Below, piece by piece: positions 39,118-51,419 of a DNA stretch of 64,000 nt (the first letter of the stretch is position 1; every line of letters begins with the position of its first letter). This stretch comes from Caenorhabditis remanei (taxonomy: Eukaryota; Nematoda; Chromadorea; Rhabditida; Rhabditidae). Under the pieces are notes generated by a model. It was given only the letters and a program-made list of their open reading frames with translations, searched no databases and was not told the origin of the DNA. The position numbers and the translations under genes were made by a program. The stretch covers positions 4,402,001 through 4,466,000 of the forward strand of contig NC_071328.1 of NCBI RefSeq assembly GCF_010183535.1, read 5' to 3'.

Positions 39118-42100
39118 ATGCGGAAAATGTCATTCCAGGCGATGGTAAGTTGATCATTTCCTCCGAATCTCATCTCCTTCTATTCTTCTTTTTTCTTCTC
39201 TCTTATCATATTAAAAGTTCCCCTTTTTCTCATTCCCAAGTCATCTGGGCAACCAACTAAACTTTGACTTTCTCTTTTTTCAAAAATTGGCAAATCAACG
39301 AGAATGGATTGGTTTTAATTAGTTGTCATAAGTGACGTAGACGACGGTTCTTGGATTTAGAGAATTATTGCATCGGATTATTTAAATGATAACTGACCAT
39401 CTTATTTTTAAACTATTTCCAACTACAAAATCGAAAATTTCAGAAATGTTTAGAAAAAAATTGATAAAATTGAACCTCTTTTTTGTGAACTTCTTTCTCA
39501 TTTTGTAATCTCGACTCTTCTATTTTTCCCTCTGAATTCCCGTCCACCAAACTCAAAATGAGCCTTCGTGGAAGAGTTTTCAGCTCGGCCGTGTAGTCCT
39601 CTCGGACAAGATTTCTGTTCAATTCCTCGTATCCTCCATTTTTCCTACAAACTTTCCGGTTTTTTTTCGATTTATATCGTAAAAAACAAAGAAAAAACCT
39701 TGTTCGAAACAAAAATCTTGTCCGAGAGGACTACACGGCGGAGCTGAAAAACTCTTCCACAAATGTCCCTTTTGAATCAGGAAAACGGGAGTTGTGGCGT
39801 TCTTTTAGTATGTGCTCCAATAATGAAAGTTTCTTAGAATTGTTTTAATAGAAACTACGAATTTCCAGTATTGTGAGTCACTTCTCTGTTATATTCTCGG
39901 AATTACAATTTCAACAATTGAAATTGAATATTGTTTTTCCTCTTTTTAGCATTTTTTCTTTTTTGTTCTCAATTCACTTTTTTCGTTAAATTCTGCAGTT
40001 CCAAGTGTTCACCATACGATTTCTAACACTTTCTGCAAGAAATGGGCGGAGACGTCATACTGTAGTTCTTGTAGTTCTTAGATCAGTTCAAATTCTCAAT
40101 AGGTTTCCTAAGAGACAATTTACAAACTTTTAGAAATTTCTATTCTTTATCAAAACTGATCAAATGAGTACTAATCAAACTTGTCACGGGCCGGGGGTTT
40201 AAAATTCAAAAATATTTTGAATTTTCGACTTTAAATTCAGAATTCAATCAAAAGATAGTTATGCATCAAGGAATTGCATTTCTTTTAATGTAAAAATTTT
40301 AAAACATTCAAAATTTGGTCAAAAAGTATCCAAAAGTACCTTTGAAAAGTTTGCTAATGATATGTATTTATATTCCAAATATTCTAGTTTTCTAGTCCTT
40401 CCTCATAAATTTCAGCAGTATCTCCCTTCATAACCCCTCCTTTCATTTCCAGGACACATTCGCAGAAATCAGTCAACACATTCTGATGTCTGCCATCAAA
40501 CCCCCGGATTTCGATTATGTTCTTGAACAAGTCGGAGATTACGGCACTTATCAACTCGTCTTCTTTTTCATTATCTGTCTTCCTGCCAGTCTTCCAAGTG
40601 CTTTTTCAGGTTACTTTCCTCATTTCGAGTACATTTTAAAGTTATGAGAATTTCAGCATTCAACATTCCCTTCGTCGTCGGGAACCCACCTCACACATGT
40701 CATATCCCATCAGGGAAAGAGTATTTAAGACCGTTGACGGATGATCCGGTATGTCTGTCTGTGTGTCTGTCTCTGTGTCTGTTTGTCCGGATATCCAGTC
40801 TAAAGACATCCGGATGAACAGACAGACAGACTCAAATTTCTTGACCATCATTGACTATTTAATCTCACTTCTTTTTCGTTCTTTTGAACCTTTTTTGTAG
40901 ATTAATTCTTGTTCTTCCGCTAATAAAAAATGACGAAGACACTAGACATTAGACACATTTTGTAGTTTGTACTTCTCACTACAATCTTGTTGATTCAGGT
41001 CATAAATTGAGTCAGAAAGGGATGAGAGAATTCAAAACCAGAAAAACTGAATTTCAGCAAATTCTCTCGTGCAAACAGTACAATGAGACTCAAATCAATG
41101 TGTTCCGTGCGTTTACATCAGCTCCAGTGGACACTTATAGTGATAGAATCGACTTGGTTCCGTGTCAAAATGGATGGGATTATGATAATTCGACTTATTT
41201 GGATAGTTTGGTGACAGAGGTGAGTGGAATTCGAGATTCGCATTGTCAATTTTCAACTCTCAAATTTTTTGAAAATGTAGCAGATTATGGTATTAGCACG
41301 GCACACTTCTTACAACCGCGCTCTGCCGAAGCCAAAGAAAATAGTGTGCGAAACTGAGAGACTCAGAGAAAAAAAAGGCATTTTTCAAGGGAATTTCGGT
41401 GGAGCGCAGTTGTAAGAACTGTGCTGAGCTATTTAATACATAATCTCGTCAAAAGTTTAATTTAGTATAAACCTTGGAAAATTTTAGCTGGATAAGAGAA
41501 AATTCACTAATATGTATTTCCGATTTTTTCAATTTTCGTAGGAATTGTAGGTGAAACCTAGAGCAGTACTTTTGTATTTGATAACTTTTTTTGCACAAAA
41601 ACTCCTTCCACGCGGCCGTGTAGTTCTCTCGGAAAAGATTTCTGTTCAATTCCTCGTTTCCTCGTTTTTTCAACACATTTTCGTGTTTTTATCAATTTAT
41701 ATTGCAAAAAATAGGAAACAAAACAACAAAAATTTGTTGAAAAAACGAGGAAACGAGGAATTGAACAGAAATCTTTTCCGAGAGAACTACACGACCGCGT
41801 GGAAAAACTCTTCCACCTAGGCTCCTTCTGAGTCAGGAGAACGGGAGTTGAGGTGTTTATATCGAGTTTTAAAATATCCTCCAATGATAAAATATTCTTA
41901 GAATTTCCTGAAGTATCATAATCTGGAATAAAAAATATAACGTCAGTCCTCAATTAATCAAAATTGAAACTACTTTGGTTACCTGTGACTTTAATGGTAG
42001 TGTTCCTAAAAAAAAAGGTCAACTACAAAAATGATTTGCTATTTTTGCTCTGTCCAACCCATACAAAAAAAAATTGTCGGACAATCAGGTGACACCGAAA

Positions 42101-44667
42101 TACGGTGCCAAAGTTGGTCATTTTCCACTGAAAACAGCCAAAATTGGTAACCTTTTGAGCGGTACTGTAGGTAAAACTCTGCATAGAAAAAACCTTTCAT
42201 TTAACCCAAATCTAAACTCTAATTTCCAGTTCAACTTGGTATGCGACCAACAATCTTGGGTTGAAATCTCGACCACCTCCTTCTACGTCGGAAGCTTTAT
42301 TGGAAACTGTCTCTTTGGATACATCGCTGACAAATTCGGAAGACGACGCTCATTTTTCGTAATTCTCATCGTTTTGGTTGTCTGTGGAACCGCGAATTCA
42401 TTTGCCAAAGATATCGAGTCATTCATAATTCTGAGATTCTTCACCGGACTCGCTTTTCCTGCACTCTTTCAGATTCCGTTTATTATTTGTGAGTTTTTGG
42501 AAAACTTTCCAGAAATTATTTAGCCTGCAGTTTTTAGGTATGGAGTTTATGGGGAATTCTGGAAGGATCTTTTCCGGTTTGATGATTTCATTGTTTTTCG
42601 GAGCAGCAATGGCTTTGTTGGGTGTCGTTGCGATGTTTATAAGACGGTGAGTCTGTGAAGAGACGCAGACAACGAGACGCTCTCGTTGTCTGCGTCTCGC
42701 ATTGTCTATAGAGCGCACTTGCTAAATAATCTTCCAGATGGCGTCAACTAACATTCTTCTGCAATGCCCCATTCGCCGTCCTCTTCTGCTATTATTTCTT
42801 CCTTCCCGAGTCCCCGAGATGGTCGGTTTCAGTAGGAAAATGGTCGGAAGCCAAGGCGCAACTCAAGAAAATTGCAAAAATGAATGGGAAAACTGATGTA
42901 GACGTGGATGAACTTGTGGATAGTGTAAGTGAGGAGAAATAAAAACAGAAAAAATGAGAAGATTTCAGATGAAAAATCATCAAAACGCCGCTGAAGAAGA
43001 GGAGCGAAAGAGGAGTCACAACGTGACAGATTTGTTCAAAACTCCGAATTTAAGAAAGAAAACTTTGATTGTCACTTATATTTGGTGAGTAAGAGCGCCT
43101 CGTTGAACATTCTCATTGGAGCGAAGTTGCAGACTCTCCCAATAAAAATGTGTGAACGTAATGGCCTTAAAATTTTTCCGATCATTTCCATTTTTGCGAA
43201 ATATTCAGATCAAAACCAGAGCTTTAATTTTGTAGTTGACAACTTTTTTGTACAGAAACAAAATCTCATTTCTCACCAACTTTGAGCTTTCGTCTCGGTG
43301 TTTTACCTTATCCTAATTAAAAAACTTTTGTATTGAGATTGTAGATCAAAAATCGGTCTCCATTTTTGTAGTTGACAATTTTTTGATAGCTATTTTAGGT
43401 TTCGAGATATGCGGCTTCAAAGATTGACACCTGGAGAACGAGGGTAAGAGACGCAGAGCACACTCTCTCGCCCTTCTATCGCCCTGCGAACTTTGACCCT
43501 TCATATCTCAAAATTGTGAAGAGTTATCAAAAAGTTATCAACTGCAAAAATGAAGCCCTAGTTTTGATCTAAACAACAAACGCAAAATCAATAAGCTTGC
43601 ATCTTTCCCAAAAAGTTACATCGCTTCAAACGTTATCTTTTTTGTCAAAAATGTTATGCTGCAATCTTTAAACGCTCAAATCTCAAACGCGTGTGGAGCT
43701 ATCAAAAACTTGTCAACAACAAAAATGTAGCCCTATTCTTGATCTACCTGTGACAACTAGGCGTTTTTCAGAAACATCTCTTTTTTGGATTCGGTAGAGC
43801 GTGTTTGCAAAGCCTGAAATTTTTTATAACTTCAATTTCAAAGATTGCTTTCTCTATTCCAGGGTAATGAATGCAATAATCTACAACGGTCTCACCCTGA
43901 ACGTCTCGAACCTTCCAGTCGATGATTACTGGAGTTTTATCATAAACGGAGCCGTGGAGCTCCCCGGTTACTTCGTCGTCTGGCCTCTCCTCCAATGCGC
44001 CGGACGTCGTTGGACCCTCGCCGCGACAATGATTGTCTGTGGTATCGGTTGTGTCTCTGCAATGTTTGTCCCAGATGGATATCCATGGCTTGTGGCTTCT
44101 GCCTCTTTCATCGGGAAGTTTGGAGTCGGAAGTGGTTTCGCTGTCATCTATATTTTCGCTGGAGAGCTGTATCCTACTGTTGTGAGAGCAATTGGAATGG
44201 GAATGAGCAGTATGGTGGCTGGAAGTGGGCTGTTGTTGGCACCACATATTGTGAATTTGGTAAGTTTACTTCGGAGCAATACATTCGCGCCCTGTTGTAC
44301 TTTTTGAGTGACGCAGACTCTTGTCCGTAGAGCGCAATTCCAAACAAATAAATTCCAGGGAAAAATAGTGAAAATCCTGCCACTCCTCATCATGGGTCTA
44401 ATGGCTTTATCCGCTGGAATTCTCACATTTTTCCTTCCGGAAACTCTCGGAGCACCATTACCGATGACTATTGAGGATGCTGAAAGTTTTGGTGAGTTAT
44501 TTCTAGAAAATATTCAAATTCAAATTTTAATGATTCCAGGTAAAAAACCGGATCCAGACAGTGGAATGTTCACTCAGGCAGCGAAGAAACGAGAGTCTCA
44601 ACCACTTTTAGAACCTCACACACCGCATGACCGGAAGAGGAGAAGTAGTCGACTCATGAATATTTAG
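39118..44667 (+). CDS. oct-1: SLC22-family organic cation transporter
   Basis: Eleven exons give 588 residues: 39118-39144, 40453-40609, 40657-40748, 41058-41219, 42230-42488, 42538-42646, 42738-42924, 42969-43084, 43863-44259, 44359-44491, 44540-44667. The short first exon (MRKMSFQAM) is inferred from its donor and phase; starting at MSAIKPPDFD in exon 2 is the alternative. The sequence has FDYVLEQVGDYGTYQ, typical of the SLC22 N-terminus, followed by a hydrophobic segment and a large cysteine-containing extracellular loop with N-glycosylation sites. It also has the MFS signature DKFGRR (180-185), PESPRW (292-297) and GELYPTVVRAIGMG late in the second helix bundle. The tail is basic and Ser-rich. 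This is a plasma-membrane carrier of organic cations or zwitterions, and C. elegans OCT-1 transports tetraethylammonium. AATAAA lies at 44741. It is convergent with nas-5. Confidence 0.9.
39535..39850. repeat. ~400-bp foldback family, copy 1
   Basis: The arms contain CGGCCGTGTAGTCCTCTCGG and its reverse complement, then AAGATTTCTGTTCAATTCC. The outer part matches copies 2 and 3 at 41565 and 51006 but is partly lost on the left. It lies in oct-1 intron 1. Confidence 0.8.
41291..41432. repeat. ~140-bp foldback family member
   Basis: It starts TTAGCACGGCACACTTCTTA and ends TTGTAAGAACTGTGCTGAGC. It lies in oct-1 intron 4, about 130 bases before the 41565 foldback. Confidence 0.8.
41565..41935. 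repeat. ~400-bp foldback family, copy 2
   Basis: The arms share CGGCCGTGTAGTTCTCTCGG, AAGATTTCTGTTCAATTCCT and their reverse complements. The right end runs into CTTAGAATTTCCTGAAGTAT, as in the other two copies. It lies in oct-1 intron 4. Confidence 0.8.
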
Positions 44668-44740
44668 AATTAATTATTTTTAATTTGATTTGGAAATTGA
44701 AAATTGAAAATTAGAGTGGAATCTGGAACCGATGATCTCA

Positions 44741-44746
44741 ATAAAT
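44741..44746 (+). terminator. Polyadenylation signal of oct-1
   Basis: AATAAA lies 74 bases after the oct-1 stop codon. Confidence 0.6.
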
Positions 44747-45127
44747 GGCTTTTATCCTCGAAATTTTTTATTTTATTGTGATAATCATTTGTATGGAACA
44801 GGGTTACCGCCGAAAAAAATTTCATCTACATACCCCGAAAACCCGAAAAAAACTTTTTTCGGCGGCAACCTTGGTATGGATGACCAAACCGAAGCGAGAT
44901 AGTCGGCAATATCGAGCAAAAACGAGCGGCCGACACTTCCCGGGTTCCGCCGCTCACTATACTTATCATTCGATGGGACTCCGCCCACTTTCCGAATAGG
45001 AAAACGAGACGTTTCTTTTATTAATCTTTTTTCAAAGAAATGGATTTTCCTTCTTTTTTTAACGATCTCGAAAATTCCTGAACATTCCAAAACCAATTCT
45101 GAAAAACTCCCAATAACAAGTAGGCAT

Positions 45128-45843
45128 TATTTATTAGAGTGTCGTATCGCGAGACGATTCCAGCTGATTCCAGCATATTCTCGCAATCGTCTCGTTTTGC
45201 TCTGTCTCGTTTTGTCCAGCATAAAGTTCAGCATATTCTCGTTCAGCATAGTTCAGCAAAGTTCAGTTCAGCAAAAGTTCAGTTACAGCATATTCCAGCA
45301 CGTTTCATTTATTTTTCATTCCCGCATAATTTCTTGCTGGACATTGCGAGAATCTCGCGAGCGAACGTGAATTATTTTTCTGTGAGAAAATTAGAAAAAT
45401 CTATGCTAAAGTGTTATTTCCGTGATCTTTCATTGTGAATCAAGTACAGTATTCCTTCATTTTGAACTTTTTTCGAAGGTCACGGTTCTAAAAATGTCAA
45501 TTTTGCTTTATTTTCAACATTTATTTCGTAAAAATTTGCATGAAAAAATGATTAGAAACGTCAAAATTAAATTTCTTTATACGAAAGAATGGCCACGTTA
45601 GTCTCGCGAGATTCTCGCAATGTCCAGCAAGAAATTATGCGGGAATGAAAAATAAATGAAACGTGCTGGAATATGCTGTAACTGAACTTTTGCTGAACTG
45701 AACTTTGCTGAACTATGCTGAACGAGAATATGCTGAAATTTATGCTGGACAAAACGAGACAGAACGAAACGAGACGTTGCTGGATTCTGCTGGAATTCTC
45801 GCAAAGTGCTGTAACTGATTCTCGCGAGACGACACTCTATTAT
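45128..45843. repeat. 715-bp foldback with AGTTCAGC-type internal repeats
   Basis: Arms of about 235 bases (45128-45365 and 45596-45843) are inverted copies with ends TTATTAGAGTGTCG and CGACACTCTATTA. Inside each arm, phrases such as TTCAGCATATTC and AGTTCAGCAA recur several times. It lies between the convergent oct-1 and nas-5 genes and ends 50 bases from the nas-5 stop codon. Confidence 0.85.
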
Positions 45844-45892
45844 TTATACAAACACCGTAAAAGAGTCATAAATTAAGCTTCCAAATCAAAAA

Positions 45893-48800
45893 TCACTGAA
45901 AAATCGATTTAATCCTCTGCCACAGCGAAGAATCAGAAGGTGTCGATGAGGTGGTTGTAGTGGTTGATGTCGGAGCAGAACAACTCGAACAACAGAACGT
46001 TGACATCACTTTACAATTGAGCATTTCTCTTGATTTCAGCATTGGACAGATGCCTAATCGATCAGTGCAATCAGAGGATGAGTCTCCCTGTTTTACTGGG
46101 GGATTAGTGATGACTGGATTGCGGAGATCTATATTGTCTCTGATAACAAGTTGATCGAAATCTTGATTCATACACTTCGAGCAGTGATAGATTGCACACA
46201 CTTTCTTGTAATCGTTGGAAGAGGCGTCACGTGGATGACCGATTACTTTCTGGAAAGAAAAGATGAGAGTTCTGTGGCAGACATCACGGTCATTTGAATA
46301 CGCGAGTTTAGACGAGAAAATGTTTTGTTGAACGGAAAAGTTTTTGGATGAGAAGTTTGTCTAGATTCTTGCGGAATAAAAAACCGTATAACCGAATTTC
46401 AAAGTTTTATCATGCATTTCAAAATCGAAAAACCTCAAAATCCGAAATCGGAAAATCCTTTTTCTTCCCCGAATTTTGAAAATCCGGAGAAGAAAAAGAA
46501 GAACGAAAAAGAGATTTTTGAGTCCATTAATACTCTTATAGCTGAACTAAACAAGAATCTATGACTTCTGATTCAGAATCTCGTTTTCTTCCCCGAATTT
46601 TCGAAAATCGGAGAAATTGTTTTTTTTCCAAAAACCCCGAATTTTAGCTACAAATTCAGCTAAATCAAATTCCAGCTAAATTTTAGTCTATGAAAATTTC
46701 CCTGGCTTTTAGAACACAGGAAACTTGAACTTTGAGCTCTTGTCAATAATAGTTAAGAGACACTTTCTCTAGTGATCAACTTAAGGCCAACTGCCCATAG
46801 AACACATCGGCCAAACGCAATTAGCCCATTTGGTTTTTTGATATTATGGGTCCCTATGATGATCTTATGAAAAAACCGTACACCTATTTAGGCTCCGCCC
46901 CCTTTCACATATAGAAAAAATAGGGGGAGTGAAAAAATTAATTTTTTCCTTTCAACTGATATCTGAAAAAAATGTTCAGAAATGAGTTTTAAGCGTGTTT
47001 TTGAACATTTTTTGTGTTGACAACTTTTGAAAAATCTTTTGGTATCATTTGAAAAAAAGTGATTTTTTGAAAAAAATGTCAGTTTTTTGCATACCCCCAA
47101 CAATTTTATAATTAGTTCCAAAAAGTTTTTTATTGCAGTTTGATTGTCTTTAGACCGTCCAACTTTGTGCCGATTTTTATCCCGAAATTCCGGGACCTTT
47201 TTTTTCTATAAGCAAAAATGTGTGTTTTTTCACGAAATTTTCACGTACCCCCCTCCATGGTGAAAAAAGTGAAAGTCTCAAAATTTCAAGAAACTTTGTA
47301 TATAAGTTTACCTAACAGTAATTGAAAGGATCACCAAGTATGAAAACATATAATGCTTTTCTTCTGAAGTTATGAGACCTCAAACACTCAATATCACTAT
47401 TTTCAGATGGAGCTGTAAAAATCAGATATTTTTCAAATTTTCATCGATTTACTTGTTGCAATATTATTTGATTTTGCATTTTTCATAGGTTTTCATCAAT
47501 TTTCTGAGAAAGAAAATTATCAGTCACGTTTTTCTCTGCTCGGTGTGCCTTGAACTTTTTCATATTTCTGTATTCTATCAATGCGGAGATGCCTGGAGTG
47601 CCAGAGTCTAAATACACTTTTAGAAAAGTTCAGAACTGAAATGTAGTAGTGACAGAGATAAAAATATAGTCTAAAAACATCAGAAAACTACGTTGCAAAA
47701 AAAGGAAACATAATGACATTGCAACACTTTTTCACATTAATCACCGACGGGAAACTGATGAATAGTTTGCCTATATCATTGCTACGTAATTTATTATAGT
47801 AATGCCATTTTCAAAAATGTGGAATCTTAAGTTTGAACCATTTCACTGCCCAGAAGAAGGTCCCGTAGAAAGGAGACAGAAATATGAAAAAGTTCAAGGC
47901 ACACCGAGCAGAGAAAAACGTGACTGATAATTTTCTTTCTCAGAAAATTGATGAAAACCTATGAAAAATGCAAAATCAAATAATATTGCAACAAGTAAAT
48001 CGATGAAAATTTGAAAAATATCTGATTTTTACAGCTCCATCTGAAAATAGTGATATTGAGTGTTTGAGGTCTCATAACTTCAGAAGAAAAGCATTATATG
48101 TTTTCATACTTGGTGATCCTTTGAATTACTGTTAGGTAAACTTATATACAAAGTTTCTTAAAATTTTGAGACTTTCACTTTTTTCACCATGGAGGGGGGT
48201 ACGTGAAAATTTCGTGAAAAAACACACATTTTTGCTTATAGAAAAAAAAGGTCCCGGAATTTCGGGATAAAAATCGGCACAAAGCTGGACGGTCTAAAGA
48301 CAATCAAACTGCAATAAAAAACTTTTTGGAACTAATTATAAAATTGTTGGGGGTATGCAAAAAACTGACATTTTTTTCAAAAAATCACTTTTTTTCAAAT
48401 GATACGAAAAGATTTTTCAAAAGTTGTCAACACAAAAAATGTTCAAAAACACGCTTAAAACTCATTTCTGAACATTTTTTTCAGATATCAGTTGAAAGGA
48501 AAAAATTAATTTTTTCACTCCCCCTATTTTTTTCTATATGTGAAAGGGGGCGGAGCCTAAAAAGGTGTACGGTTTTTTCATAAGATCATCATAGGGACCC
48601 ATAATATCAAAAAACCAAATGGGCTAATTGCGTTTGGCCGATGTGTTCTACGGGCAGTTCGAGAAATACTGACATTGTCTCTTAAATTTAAAAAAATTTA
48701 ATAGGATTTCGGAAAACTCAGGTTACCAATCTTCCCAATCAACCAAGCCCCGGAGCCCTTCCCTATTGATGTTGCATCTTCAATGATGGCCTAGAAATCT

Positions 48801-50753
48801 AGCACTTGGAAAACTAGTCCGTCAACTACTTTCGATATTTCAAAAAAGGAACTTATTGGTTCTAGAGTCCTTTTTTCAATCTTACGAAATGGCGGTCCAA
48901 AATCTAAAACTTTGCTTTTCAAATTTGGATCATTTCCTCATTTTCTAGGCCACCAAACCCCATACCTGAAATTTCGAATCCTTCGTCATCATACTAATCT
49001 TTCCGGGTTTCGCAAACGCTGTCTCATCATAATGCATCACTGATTTATAGTCATATGGAACGTTGTAAGTGGTGGCATCCCTCGATGACAACTTCTCGAA
49101 TTGCGGATATTGAGCTGAGAAAAAGCATCTAAACTTCCGTAAGATTCCAAATTTCCGTTACCTGGCTCAATATTCTTATACATCACATTAATGAACGCAT
49201 CTCTATCTGCTCTCATATGTTCATGCCACAATCCGATGACGTGGAATAGCTCATGGATTACTGTATCTTCTTGGATGCATCTGAAAATGGGAAGAGTAGA
49301 AGAAAGGGTAGGGAAAGTGCGCTCTATTGAGAAAAAGAAGCGAATTATCAATAGAGCGCAATTGCAGCGATGCGCCCTACGATTGATCGTCATTGCTCTC
49401 CAACATCACCACATTCTTCCCGGGAAAACGACCGATACTTGCGTAGCATCTGAACGAAAAATCATCAATTTCTATCCAAAAAACTCCGAAAATTTAAGCA
49501 AACCCTTGACCCTTCTTATTCAAAATTTCCGCATAATCCGGTTGATTAGTTCGAGGAATTAATCGAATACATGTATTTTGTGCGATCTTCTCCATTGCAC
49601 TTTTTATGATTTTTCGTTCGAGGGAATCTGAAAATGAGTTATAGTTAAGGATTGAGGTATAGAAGAATCAAAGAGTACCATAGTTTCCAGAAATCACAAA
49701 AGGAATCACGTAGTTTCCGTCCGAATCTTGCATTTTGCTCCATTTTAATGGGGAATTTGATAAAAGTGCGTTTCGGAGAGTGGGTCGTCTGAAAACCGGG
49801 AAATCGGATAGCTGAAATTTGGGTTTCAGACACATGTGCTATGCGGAAATGTTTCCATAATCCTTAAGTTTGAAAACTGGCATGGTGCCAACACATACCG
49901 TAACCCTGACTATTGTTTTGCCATTAGAGCGTCATATCTCCCCCAGTAGATCATATGTATGAGTACTGTATGGTGAACAGTTACGCTTATATTATCATAC
50001 ATATTCGCATTTTGATTGAAGCTTAAATTTTTGGTCAAAAACTATACTTTATTCAAAAAAAATTCAACAAGTCTGGTTTAAATAACTGAAAAATTAAAAT
50101 AGCCAGAAACTCAAAAAATTTCTACATAGCTCTCTGAACTTTGATTTCCAAAAAACAGTGAGCATACAAATAGCAGAACTTTAGACTTTCCAATGTACAA
50201 AGGTTCAAAATTTCTTCTTAGCTTATTCAGAAATAGATTCGGATTCAGAAATAGATTCGGAATCACTCTATTTCGACTTCTAATAGATGATCTTGCCAAG
50301 AACACGCTGTTTACAGGATCTCTTGCAAAAAGGAAAGATCTATCCGTTCAGTCATCTGGTGTAAAATCGACAGGAAAGTTTGTTCAGCTTTGAAATGTAT
50401 TGATTAGCAATGTTCCTAGTTCTGACGAAAAATATGGAAAACTGGGAAAGTATCAATATAACCTCGGCACAGTCTCTCAATTTCGCACACAATTTTCTTC
50501 GGTTTCGGTAGAGCGCGGTTGTCTACTCACCTTTCCCGTATCGGCGAGTTGAAAACCTGTTGATTCGCTGCCATATTACCCCGTAATTGTACAATATCAC
50601 TATGCCCGTTTTCAGCACCATATATATTGATCCGTCGACCCTGAATCCTTTTGTACTTTCATACCTCAAAAACTCATCAATTCTCACCCTTGCATCTGAG
50701 ACGGAAACTGTGAAAATCACAAGTAATAATACCTGTTTGATGATGATGTCCAT
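45893..50753 (-). CDS. nas-5: Astacin-family zinc metalloprotease with ShKT domain
   Basis: Seven minus-strand exons give 338 residues: 50753-50688, 49811-49679, 49627-49504, 49449-49381, 49280-49162, 49114-48966, 46249-45893. Residues 1-20 form a signal peptide (VLLLVIFTVSVSDA). A short pro-region with RNAL precedes the catalytic domain. The zinc site is HELFHVIGLWHEH (His140, 144 and 150 with catalytic Glu141), and the Met-turn is SVMHY (195-199). At residues 281-310 six cysteines from CTDRLGIC to CCSSC fit a ShKT domain, followed by a Thr/Ser-rich tail. It is a secreted protease; its substrate is unknown. The symbol rests on position next to the nhr-69 and inx-20 orthologues (C. elegans T23H4.3 from memory), so the exact NAS number is less certain than the family. 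Intron 6 (2.7 kb) holds a 1.9-kb palindrome. Confidence 0.85.
46752..48686. repeat. 1.9-kb palindrome inside nas-5 intron 6
   Basis: Arms of about 820 bases (46752-47573 and 47878-48686) are near-identical inverted copies around a spacer of about 300 bases. The outer text includes CACATCGGCCAAACGCAATT and the inner arm ends include GCTCGGTGTGCCTTGAAC. The arms carry matching frames beginning MELIIKLLGVCKKL on opposite strands (46888-47121 and 48326-48583), which simply mirror the arm identity. Confidence 0.9.
50462..50524. repeat. ~140-bp foldback family, half copy
   Basis: CTCGGCACAG runs directly into the family centre and right arm (TCTCTCAATTTCGCACACAA, then GGTTTCGGTAGAGCGCGGTT). The left arm has been deleted. 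It lies in nas-5 intron 1. Confidence 0.7.
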
Positions 50754-51005
50754 CTGAAAAATTGGTCAATTTGAAAAAGCACAAAAGAGAAGAAAGGGCG
50801 AGAGAATGAAGAGAGAAACCAGCTGTTTAGACACAACACAAAAACTTATTCCCACATTGAATCGACACTGATGTATTCAGTCGAAAAGAGTTCCGGGAAT
50901 ACAGAAAAAAAGTTAGAAAAATGTCATGAACTGTGACTCATCAGGGGGTGGAAAGTACATATACTTGGAACGTGCTGGAAGGAGGAATGAAGTCTTTTTT
51001 TTTAA

Positions 51006-51419
51006 TTTCAGATTCCGATACTTCAGACAATTCTAAGACACTTTCATCATTGGAGCATATTCTAAATATCGCTCTAAACGCTACAATTCCCGTTCTCATG
51101 ACTCAGAATGAGCCTAGATGGAAGAGTTTTTCAGCGCGGCCGTGTAGTCCTCTCGGACAAGATTTCTGTTCAATTCCTTATTTCCTCCCTTTTTTCTACA
51201 AACTTTCGCGATTTTTTCAATTTATTGGAAAAAGTGAGAAAACGAGCAATTGAACAGAAATCTTGTCCGAGAGGACTACACGGCCGCGCTGAAAAACTCT
51301 TCCATCTAGGCTCATTCTGAGTCATGAGAACGGGAATTGTAGCGTTTAGAGCGATATTTAGAATATGCTCCAATGTTGAAAGTTTCTTAGAATTGTCTGA
51401 AGTATCATAATCTGAAATT
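51006..51419. repeat. ~400-bp foldback family, copy 3 (most intact)
   Basis: The ends are ATTTCAGATT and AATCTGAAAT. The arms share ACTCAGAATGAGCCTAGATG, CGCGGCCGTGTAGTCCTCTC and AAGATTTCTGTTCAATTCCT with their reverse complements and few mismatches. This intact copy defines the family that also occurs at 39535 and 41565. Confidence 0.85.

Noticed and set aside
46888..48583. Matching frames MELIIKLLGVCKKL on both strands
   Set aside because: They are mirror images produced by the palindrome arms. The composition is low-complexity K/F-rich and there is no family resemblance.
49679..49797. Alternative acceptor for nas-5 exon 2 at TTTTCAG before ACGACCC
   Set aside because: It breaks phase with exon 1. 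The acceptor at 49812-49813 gives a continuous frame through the RNAL pro-region.
50523..50687. Extension of the nas-5 first exon as an unspliced 76-residue frame
   Set aside because: Reading through gives no astacin pro-region and does not join the next exon in phase. The GTGAGA donor after residue 22 does.
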